Below are positions 57,688-64,000 of a DNA stretch of 64,000 nt, piece after piece (positions within the stretch are counted from its first letter, which is position 1; every line of letters begins with the position of its first letter). The notes beneath the pieces are model-generated. The model was not told the DNA's origin. It worked only from the letters and a program-made list of their open reading frames with translations, and searched no databases. The DNA lies in the NCBI GenBank assembly GCA_947259705.1, contig CAMYNL010000004.1:88658-152657 (forward strand), written 5' to 3'. The translations under genes were made by a program, and so were the position numbers. Source of the stretch: an uncultured Gammaproteobacteria bacterium (lineage in GTDB: Bacteria > Pseudomonadota > Gammaproteobacteria > Arenicellales > JAANXG01).

Positions 57688-57749
57688 ACGGCGGTGACAG
57701 TAACGGCGGTAATGAGGTCATGTCAACCGGCGCCCGGGCGGGCCCGGGC

Positions 57750-58361
57750 TCAGTCGGGTGAGTTGTCGCGGAAGGAGGAAAAAAAGAAGGGAATGTCGCC
57801 CCAGGAAACTGCTGTCTGAACGTAAGGCAGTCTGCCGTATTCGTGAAACCACGAATCGACCACCCAGCGCTCGCCGCTGGTGAGGTCCTCGATCTGGCCG
57901 GCCCAATGCTGGTCCCACATAGTACGCCGGTAGGCCCGTTCGACCACGCGGTGGAACCGCAAAAGGCCCTGTCTTTCCAGCAGCGCGAGGAAGGTGGTGA
58001 CATTCAGGGATTCGTCTATGCAGTCCATCTGCCCGTGAGAGCCGCCTGCGACCTCATTTTGTGGCTTGTCACGATGGATCGGCGTGTAGCGTCCGGCGAT
58101 CACCTCCAGCCAGCCGACCGCCTTCCTTATCTGGTCACGTTCCTGTGCGGCATTCAATGCCGGCGTCGCGAACCAGTCGGCTACTTCGCTCCATTCGGAC
58201 GGCGGGATGGCAATGGTGGCGCGGGCGCGGCAGGCAAAGTTGTAGCAAATAGGTACCGCGGCCAGGCTGACGCCCTCCGTGGCGCCGGTGGGCGGGACGG
58301 CGAGCATTGCGACGGCTGCCAGCACCAGAGGTGCACAGCTTGCTTGATGGCATTTTCTCAT
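57750..58361 (-). CDS. Secreted protein of unknown function, transglutaminase-like residues
   Basis: A 203-residue protein with a signal peptide (about 1-27). C114 (in QMDCIDES), H152 (DQHW) and D169 (VVDSW) fall in an order and spacing like a transglutaminase-type Cys-His-Asp triad, though overall similarity was not tested. It overlaps the Nudix gene by 4 bases (ATGA). It lies upstream of the btuB leader, so it belongs to the operon before the riboswitch. Confidence 0.68.
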   Translation of the reverse strand: MRKCHQASCAPLVLAAVAMLAVPPTGATEGVSLAAVPICYNFACRARATIAIPPSEWSEVADWFATPALNAAQERDQIRKAVGWLEVIAGRYTPIHRDKPQNEVAGGSHGQMDCIDESLNVTTFLALLERQGLLRFHRVVERAYRRTMWDQHWAGQIEDLTSGERWVVDSWFHEYGRLPYVQTAVSWGDIPFFFSSFRDNSPD

Positions 58362-58825
58362 GAGGACGAGACCTCCTGGAGTATGCTCAAAGGATAACGG
58401 GTTCCCGCCTCGTAGTCATCAATGCAGGCGCTCACCTGAGGGCTGCGCAGTTTATGCCGATGTTGCTGTAGATGCGCCCGGGACAGCCAGATCACCTCGA
58501 CCACATCCGGGTCCAGCGAACGCGACGGATCGTGTCCATGAACCTCGCCGGTAAACGTAAAACGCAGAAAGGTGAGTTGCCGTTCGGGATGCATCCACCG
58601 GTACACCCCCAACAAGGCATCCGGGGGAAACCGCCACCCGGTCTCCTCGAGCGTTTTGCGGCGCACGGCATCCAGCCGCGATTCGCCGGCTTCCAGATGA
58701 CCAGCGGGCTGATTGATCACGTTCTGACCGTCGACGATTTCCCGGACCAGTAGATAACGCCCGCGCCGCTCAACCACTACGGCCACGGTGACGCGTGGGT
58801 ACCAGCGACGTATGACCTGCTTCAT
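58358..58825 (-). CDS. NudJ-like Nudix hydrolase with altered Nudix box
   Basis: A 155-residue Nudix protein similar to NudJ, which cleaves thiamine pyrophosphate and nucleoside di/triphosphates. The Nudix box is at residues 42-64 (G42, E48, R56, E60, E61, G63). The Glu that normally follows the Arg is Lys57 here, encoded by AAA. In E. coli nudJ is next to mnmA, as it is close here. The E to K change may reduce activity or change the metal use. Confidence 0.88.
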   Translation of the reverse strand: MKQVIRRWYPRVTVAVVVERRGRYLLVREIVDGQNVINQPAGHLEAGESRLDAVRRKTLEETGWRFPPDALLGVYRWMHPERQLTFLRFTFTGEVHGHDPSRSLDPDVVEVIWLSRAHLQQHRHKLRSPQVSACIDDYEAGTRYPLSILQEVSSS

Positions 58826-58861
58826 CGTGGCATCGATGGGGGGCAGTGGATCCTGGGCGAA

Positions 58862-59581
58862 TCAGAGACCGTCCAGCTCGATCTGGTCATTGAGGCTCAC
58901 GCGACGCCTGTTCTCCCTGGCGTCGAAGTCAGCCATGCAGCCATCCTGCCTGACCATGGCGCATACCAGATAGTCGCTGATCTCGACGATTACCGCGTGG
59001 ATGGCCTTGCCGGCGGGGGCACGGTCCCCATTCTTCAGCGAACCACCGAATCCGCCCTGGAACAGCCCCAGACTCGGACCGGCGCCGTCCGAACGAGCTT
59101 CAACCGTGCGGGAATAATCCACCGCACCGGTGCTCGTGTTCACCACACGAAGGTCCACGGTGATGGAGACCGAATCCTTGTTGCCGCCGACGTAGATCCC
59201 CGTGAAGCTGATTCTGCCACGAGCATCTCGAACCTTGCGTTCGAATGCGACGACGGTCGCGAACGCTGGATGCTGGGCGCCGGTCATACCGCCGACCTTG
59301 GCGCCGCTGCCCTTGGCAATGCGGCCCGAGACCGCCAGGTCCGGTTCTGTCAATACAGGCTCGAGCTTGTGGCGCTCAACAACACTGAACTTGCCGGTGT
59401 TGGAGAGCTCGTTGGACAGCATGCCGGTGAGTTTCCAGCCCACGCCGCCGCTCCACCAGTAAGTGCCAGTGGCGGTGTTCTTGAATTCCGACACGCCTGT
59501 CACCGGGTTAGAAGCTGCCTGCGCCCCGGAGCTCGCCATCAGCGCCCACCCGAGCATTGCCACGTACATGTAATTTTTCAT
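58862..59581 (-). CDS. CsgG-family curli-assembly-like protein without lipobox
   Basis: A 239-residue protein of the CsgG/curli-assembly fold. After a signal peptide (residues 1-22) comes FKNTATGTYWWSGGVGWKL, TGMLSNELSNTGKFSVVERHKL and a later ITVDLRVVNTSTGAVDYSRTVEA, all typical of CsgG. True CsgG is a lipoprotein with Cys after the signal; here the signal ends AQA-A with no Cys. ATG 59581 has GGAG 8 bases upstream. No other curli gene is nearby. Confidence 0.78.
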   Translation of the reverse strand: MKNYMYVAMLGWALMASSGAQAASNPVTGVSEFKNTATGTYWWSGGVGWKLTGMLSNELSNTGKFSVVERHKLEPVLTEPDLAVSGRIAKGSGAKVGGMTGAQHPAFATVVAFERKVRDARGRISFTGIYVGGNKDSVSITVDLRVVNTSTGAVDYSRTVEARSDGAGPSLGLFQGGFGGSLKNGDRAPAGKAIHAVIVEISDYLVCAMVRQDGCMADFDARENRRRVSLNDQIELDGL

Positions 59582-59635
59582 CCGTCGCACTCCGTGCTTT
59601 GGTTCTTCAGTCACCGCGGGGCGGTTTCTTCCATG

Positions 59636-60631
59636 TTAGCCTGACTGCTGTACTCCTGCATTGAGCGGCCGGCCTTCCACCGTGCCGTCGGCGGCCGCGT
59701 TCAGGTCGTCTTCGTCGCCGAAGAATCCGGGGGCCATCATCTCTATGAAACGCATCGCCTGCGGCGACAGGAATTTCCCCTGACGCAACACCACACCATA
59801 ACTGCGGGTGGGGAAATAACGGTCTACTGGTATGCGCGCCAGGCGGTCATTCTCTGTGATGCAGATACTGGTTACGATGGAGACACCCATGCCTAACTCC
59901 ACATAACGCTTGATCACCTCCCAGCCGCCGGCCTCGAGGGCCACCCGATAATTGACGTCGTGCTGCTGAAACACCAGGTCTACGATTCGCCAGGTGCTGA
60001 GGTGCCGTGGCGGCAGTATCAGCCCGTGCGGGCTAACGTCCTCCAGGGTGATGCTGGATTTCGTGGCAAGGGGATGATCCAAGGACGTTATCAGCAGCGG
60101 ATGATAGGTGAAAATCGGGTGGTAGCTGATGTCCTGGGGTACTTCGAGCATGGACCCGACCGCAAAATCCACCTCGTCGGCACGCAGCATCGCCATGCCG
60201 TCGCGGCCGGTTACGTTATGCAGCTTGAGCTGGATTCCGGGATAGGCCTCGGCGAATCGCTTGGTGACCTCTGGCAGGATGTAGAGAATGGTCGATTCGC
60301 CGGCCGCAATGTTCAGCTCTCCGGACTGCAGATCCCCGCACTGCGCGGCGAAGATGTCCGGCAGAGAGTCCATGCCCTGGACCATTGGCCGCGCCAGCTC
60401 GTTGAGTATCTTGCCTTCCGGGGTGAGTTTGATGTTCGGCCCGCGGCGCTCGAACAGGGTGGTGTTCAGTTCTCGTTCCAGCGCCTGGATCTGTAGGGAG
60501 ACGGAAGGCTGACTGAGGAACAGCTTTTCCGCGGCGCGGGAAATCGAACCGGCCTGGGCGGTGAAACAAAACGCCCGCAACTGTTTCAGGCGGTTCTGCT
60601 TGTAATAAACGGAGGACTTGCGGATCGTCAA
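59636..60631 (-). CDS. LysR-type transcriptional regulator
   Basis: A 331-residue LysR regulator. The winged HTH is in LKQLRAFCFTAQAGSISRAAEKLFLSQPSVSLQIQALE-type sequence at about residues 14-53, and the effector domain follows with GELNIAAGEST and GMGVSIVTS. The start is TTG 60631, the only start codon before an in-frame stop 27 bases upstream. It is divergent from aceA, which it may regulate. The effector cannot be predicted. Confidence 0.87.
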   Translation of the reverse strand: MTIRKSSVYYKQNRLKQLRAFCFTAQAGSISRAAEKLFLSQPSVSLQIQALERELNTTLFERRGPNIKLTPEGKILNELARPMVQGMDSLPDIFAAQCGDLQSGELNIAAGESTILYILPEVTKRFAEAYPGIQLKLHNVTGRDGMAMLRADEVDFAVGSMLEVPQDISYHPIFTYHPLLITSLDHPLATKSSITLEDVSPHGLILPPRHLSTWRIVDLVFQQHDVNYRVALEAGGWEVIKRYVELGMGVSIVTSICITENDRLARIPVDRYFPTRSYGVVLRQGKFLSPQAMRFIEMMAPGFFGDEDDLNAAADGTVEGRPLNAGVQQSG

Positions 60632-60662
60632 GCGGGATTCTGCGGCAAGCGGACACTGCTAG

Positions 60663-60679
60663 TATTGATTAAAGCAATA
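60663..60679. promoter_or_regulatory. LysR-type dyad in the aceA / LysR intergenic region
   Basis: TATTG-ATTAAAG-CAATA is a perfect 5-bp inverted repeat spaced by 7, which fits the T-N11-A pattern of LysR boxes. It lies in the 239-bp gap between the regulator and aceA, 32 bases upstream of the regulator's start. A partial repeat TATTGAAATAAT follows at about 60685. Confidence 0.5.
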
Positions 60680-60870
60680 GTAAATATTGAAATAATAGGA
60701 TTGTCAAATGAAAATGCCCCTCCCACAATGGGGGCTTCCCAATCTGGCGGCTCGGGGGTTGGGGAACGCTGTCAATCCAAGCACGCGACAGACGTGCCGT
60801 TGACTTGACCTAACTGTTCGCCTGGGCACCGGCACTGGTTTGGGCGGCGGGACTTGGTGAGGCAAATAGA

Positions 60871-62181
60871 ATGAGTGATCAATTGATTCAACAGTTAACT
60901 GATGAATGGTCTGCAAGCCCCCGTTGGCAGGGTGTGGACCGCGGGTACAGCGCCGCCGACGTAGTGAGGCTGCGCGGGACGGTACAGGTGGAGCACACCC
61001 TTGCCCGCCTGGGTGCCGAGAAGTTGTGGCACCGCCTGCACAATAAGGATTATGTCAACGCACTGGGGGCGATGACGGGCAACCAGGCCATGCAGATGGC
61101 GAAGGCGGGCCTCAAGGCGATCTATCTCAGCGGATGGCAGGTGGCGGCGGATGCCAACAACGCTTTGACGATGTATCCAGACCAAAGCCTTTACCCGGTC
61201 GACTCGGTCCCCACCGTGGTGCGCAAGATCAACAATGCATTCAAGCGCGCCGACGAGCTGTATCATGCTGAAGATGACGATAGCATCGACTGGTTCGTGC
61301 CCATCGTCGCTGATGCGGAGGCCGGGTTTGGTGGTGTGCTGAACGCCTTCGAGCTGATGAAGGCGATGATCGAGGCCGGAGCCGCAGGTGTGCATTTTGA
61401 GGACCAGCTGGCGTCGGCTAAGAAATGCGGCCATATGGGCGGCAAGGTGCTGGTGCCGACTCAGGATGCGGTCCAGAAACTGGTAGCCGCGCGGCTGGCT
61501 GCCGACGTCTCCGGGACACCGACGATCCTGGTGGCGCGTACCGACGCCGAGGCCGCCAACCTGCTGACGACGGACGTGGACGATCGGGACAAGGAGTTCT
61601 GCACCGGTGAGCGGACCAGCGAGGGCTTTTTCCGGGTCAAGAATGGCATCGATCAGGCAATTGCCCGCGGACTCGCCTATGCGCCGTACGCCGATCTGGT
61701 GTGGTGCGAAACCGGTAAGCCTGATCTGGAGTTCGCCAAGGCCTTCGCGGAGGCGATTCGAAATCATTATCCGAACAAGATGCTGGCCTACAATTGTTCC
61801 CCGTCCTTCAACTGGAGGAAGAACCTGGACGATGCGACCATCGCCAAGTTCCAGCGTGAACTGGGTGCTATGGGCTATAAGTTCCAGTTCATTACCCTGG
61901 CCGGGTTCCATGCGCTGAACTACGGAATGTTCGATCTGGCGTATAAGTACCGCGATGCCGGCATGACCGCTTACGTGGAATTGCAGGAGGCGGAATTCTC
62001 CTCTGAATCACGGGGCTACACAGCGACCAAGCATCAGCGTGAAGTGGGAGCGGGGTATTTCGACGATGTGACCCAGACCATTTCCGGCGGTACCTCATCG
62101 CTGACCGCGATGTCCGGCTCCACGGAGGAAGAGCAGTTCGAGGAGAGCCAAGGGGAGCAGCCGCAGGTCGCCGCGCAATAG
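60871..62181 (+). CDS. aceA: Isocitrate lyase
   Basis: A 436-residue glyoxylate-cycle enzyme that splits isocitrate to succinate and glyoxylate. The KKCGHMGGK signature with catalytic Cys is near residue 186, and [11 protein letters not shown] is a conserved loop. ATG 60871. No malate synthase is in the window. A terminator candidate follows. Confidence 0.97.
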   Translation: MSDQLIQQLTDEWSASPRWQGVDRGYSAADVVRLRGTVQVEHTLARLGAEKLWHRLHNKDYVNALGAMTGNQAMQMAKAGLKAIYLSGWQVAADANNALTMYPDQSLYPVDSVPTVVRKINNAFKRADELYHAEDDDSIDWFVPIVADAEAGFGGVLNAFELMKAMIEAGAAGVHFEDQLASAKKCGHMGGKVLVPTQDAVQKLVAARLAADVSGTPTILVARTDAEAANLLTTDVDDRDKEFCTGERTSEGFFRVKNGIDQAIARGLAYAPYADLVWCETGKPDLEFAKAFAEAIRNHYPNKMLAYNCSPSFNWRKNLDDATIAKFQRELGAMGYKFQFITLAGFHALNYGMFDLAYKYRDAGMTAYVELQEAEFSSESRGYTATKHQREVGAGYFDDVTQTISGGTSSLTAMSGSTEEEQFEESQGEQPQVAAQ

Positions 62182-62207
62182 CGAAACGCTCCGCGTGCCG
62201 AACAGAA

Positions 62208-62246
62208 CCCGGGTGACGCGCCTGCGGGTGGCGCCCGGGCGTTATT
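62208..62246 (+). terminator. Possible terminator after aceA
   Basis: CCCGGGTG (62208-62215) and CGCCCGGG (62232-62239) form an 8-bp stem with one G-U pair, followed by GTTATT. The T run is weak and the loop is large, so the call is tentative. Confidence 0.45.
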
Positions 62247-62251
62247 GCATG

Positions 62252-62278
62252 AAAAAACCCGGCGTCAAGGCGCCGGGT
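62252..62278 (-). terminator. Rho-independent terminator of the cold-shock gene
   Basis: ACCCGGCG and CGCCGGGT form an 8-bp stem around a 6-base loop; six A on the plus strand before it give a T run on the minus strand. It ends the cold-shock transcript. Confidence 0.8.
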
Positions 62279-62305
62279 GTGCAGAGGCGATTGCTGCCCA
62301 ACCAA

Positions 62306-62509
62306 CTAATTTGAGTTGCGGATTTTCGCGGCCTTCGGTCCTTTCGGTCCATCTTCTAAGTCATATTCTACTTCCTGACCCTCCGAGAGGGATTTGTAAC
62401 CATCCATCTCGATGGCGGAGTAATGTGCGAACACATCGTCGCCGCCGTCAACGGGGGAAATAAATCCATATCCTTTGGCCGCGTTGAACCACTTTACGGT
62501 TCCCCTCAT
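62306..62509 (-). CDS. Cold-shock domain protein (CspD/CspA-like)
   Basis: A 67-residue single cold-shock domain protein with RNP1 KGYGFIS and RNP2 DVFAHYS, which bind single-stranded RNA or DNA. It diverges from clpS, as cspD does in E. coli, but its length alone does not separate CspD from other Csp proteins. GAGG lies just before the ATG. A 233-bp gap to clpS holds both promoters. Confidence 0.95.
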   Translation of the reverse strand: MRGTVKWFNAAKGYGFISPVDGGDDVFAHYSAIEMDGYKSLSEGQEVEYDLEDGPKGPKAAKIRNSN

Positions 62510-62742
62510 GCCTCAATCCTCTTTGGTTTGCATGGTTTGGGACGGGAGGCTCAGCGCGCAGCCCCACATCCGGGGACAAGTGTTCCCAGAATACGAAGGC
62601 GGTGTCAAGGAAAAACCCGAAAAAAGCGCTTGCCGGCGCAGTTCGCGCCGGACTTGAAATTTTGTAAGGGAACCGCAAAATGGAATGTGTTTAAATCGGT
62701 CTAAAATGGATGACAGAATAGTGCTGCGAGGCGGACGGGGTT

Positions 62743-63063
62743 ATGAGTGATCGTCGTGAGTTGAACCGCGAAGATGACATTGCAGTCCAGGAGAGCAAAC
62801 CCAAGCTCGAAAAACCTCGTCTTTACAAGGTGTTACTGCTCAATGACGATTACACGCCGATGGAGTTTGTGGTGATTCTACTGGAAAGGTTCTTTGCCAA
62901 GCAGCGCGAGCAGGCGGTTCAGATCATGTTGCACGTGCACCAGAAGGGCGTAGGGGTGTGCGGTGTCTATCCGCGTGACATCGCGGAAACCAAGGTGAAT
63001 CAGGTGCTGGATTTTGCCCGTGATCATCAGCATCCGCTGCAATGCACCATGGAGCCCGATTAG
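62743..63063 (+). CDS. clpS: ClpS adaptor of ClpAP
   Basis: A 106-residue N-end rule adaptor. [25 protein letters not shown] and the [15 protein letters not shown] segment with the conserved His and Met of the N-degron pocket are diagnostic. It delivers proteins with bulky N-terminal residues to ClpA. It is 38 bp before clpA. Confidence 0.96.
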   Translation: MSDRRELNREDDIAVQESKPKLEKPRLYKVLLLNDDYTPMEFVVILLERFFAKQREQAVQIMLHVHQKGVGVCGVYPRDIAETKVNQVLDFARDHQHPLQCTMEPD

Positions 63064-63101
63064 CGGCGGATCCAAACTTTTACCGTGTGTGAGCGGTTAT
63101 T

Positions 63102-64000
63102 ATGTTGTCACGAGAACTTGAGTCGGCGCTTAACAGCGCAATACATGACGCACGCGAGCAGCGCCACGAAATCATTACCGTGGAACACCTGCTCATGGCG
63201 CTGCTGGATAATTCCGCGGCGGCGAAGGTCCTGTGCGCCTGCGGGGGAAACCTGGACGAGTTGCGCAAAGACCTGGGAGAGTTTCTACGCGACAGCGTGC
63301 CCAATCTGGAGTCTGCCGAGGACGCGGACACGCAGCCCAGTCTTGGCTTCCAGCGAGTCATACAGCGCGCGGTGCTGCATGTCCAGAGCGCTGGCAAGAA
63401 GGAAGTCACGGGAGCCAATGTTCTGGTGGCCATATTTGCCGAAAAGGATTCCCACGCCGTCTATTTCCTGCACAAACAGGACATTACACGGTTTGATGTG
63501 GTGAATTACATCGCCCACGGCATCTCCAAGGTCAGCGACGGGGCGGCGGGCCTGCCGGCGCCGGACGACGCCGAGGACATGGTGGATCCGGACCGGGAAC
63601 GCAGCGCGCTGCAGGCCTATGCGGTCAATCTGAACGACCTGGGCCGCAGTGGTCGCATTGACCCCCTGATCGGTCGCCAGCTGGAAATAGAGCGAACGAT
63701 GCAGATCCTGAGCCGCCGGCGCAAGAACAATCCTTTGTTCGTCGGTGAGGCGGGTGTCGGGAAGACCGCAATCGCCGAGGGCCTGGCAAAGAAGATCGTC
63801 GATGGAGAAGTGCCGGAGGTACTGTCAGATCACACCATCTATGCCCTGGACATGGGGGCGCTGCTTGCCGGCACCAAGTATCGGGGCGATTTCGAGCAGC
63901 GATTGAAGGCGGTTTTGGCTGAACTGCAGAGTAAAGAAAATGCCATCCTCTTCATTGACGAGATCCACACGATCATCGGCGCGGGGGCGGCGTCGGGTGG
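63102..64000 (+). CDS. clpA: ATP-dependent Clp protease ATP-binding subunit ClpA, 5' part
   Basis: The first 299 codons; the gene continues past the window end. The N-domain (1-140) has [19 protein letters not shown] and the double repeat typical of Clp N-domains, and the first AAA+ module begins with [24 protein letters not shown] and Walker [10 protein letters not shown], with Walker [10 protein letters not shown]. It unfolds proteins for ClpP. Confidence 0.95.
   Translation, partial: MLSRELESALNSAIHDAREQRHEIITVEHLLMALLDNSAAAKVLCACGGNLDELRKDLGEFLRDSVPNLESAEDADTQPSLGFQRVIQRAVLHVQSAGKKEVTGANVLVAIFAEKDSHAVYFLHKQDITRFDVVNYIAHGISKVSDGAAGLPAPDDAEDMVDPDRERSALQAYAVNLNDLGRSGRIDPLIGRQLEIERTMQILSRRRKNNPLFVGEAGVGKTAIAEGLAKKIVDGEVPEVLSDHTIYALDMGALLAGTKYRGDFEQRLKAVLAELQSKENAILFIDEIHTIIGAGAASG

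Overview
The window reads as one contig piece of a gammaproteobacterium, probably a Chromatiales/Ectothiorhodospiraceae-like or similar lithotroph-related lineage. The evidence is gene order typical of that class: pilA next to pilRS, a bioB-F-H-C-D operon, DUF2244-coxB-coxA-ctaG-coxC-DUF2909-SURF1-SCO-like-ctaB, nudJ/mnmA/purB neighbours, and a cold-shock gene divergent from clpS-clpA. The genus cannot be named from the sequence alone.

Region 1 (1-24.6 kb) is an accessory surface-glycan island, visibly richer in A+T than the rest. It opens with a tightly coupled run (2-8162) that looks like a nonulosonic acid pathway: a LegB-like dehydratase end, a nucleotidyltransferase, a radical SAM/SPASM protein, a DegT-type aminotransferase, an N-formyltransferase, a NeuB-type synthase, a methyltransferase, a WbqC-like protein, a PseF/SpsF-like cytidylyltransferase and a PseG-like hydrolase. 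A PIG-L deacetylase, further methyltransferases and a Maf/DUF115-like protein follow. Next comes a decoration block of glycosyltransferases, SAM enzymes and a sulfotransferase on both strands. After it lies a glycerol-phosphate polymer set (TagD-like cytidylyltransferase, CDP-glycerol glycerophosphotransferase, Stealth phosphotransferase), then a UDP-GlcNAc 2-epimerase and an FkbM methyltransferase.

Region 2 (24.9-31.6 kb) holds type IV pilin genes: a DPM1-like GT2 and a TMTC-like GT-C membrane enzyme with C-terminal TPRs, both downstream of pilA, and the PilS/PilR two-component system. A near-consensus sigma-54 promoter lies in front of pilA. This looks like a pilin glycosylation module.

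Region 3 (31.7-45.9 kb) is housekeeping: comF and bioB diverging across only 12 bp, the biotin operon, a caa3-type cytochrome c oxidase operon with assembly factors but without ctaA, hspQ and a putative outer-membrane barrel.

Region 4 (46-64 kb) carries an aldo/keto reductase, pyrD, a pseudouridine synthase, a TSUP transporter, purB, a small RIO-like kinase, mnmA, btuB under a cobalamin riboswitch, a Nudix protein with an altered Nudix box, a CsgG-like secreted protein, a LysR regulator divergent from isocitrate lyase (aceA), a cold-shock gene, clpS and the 5' part of clpA, which runs off the end. I saw no tRNA, rRNA, transposase, integrase or CRISPR array.
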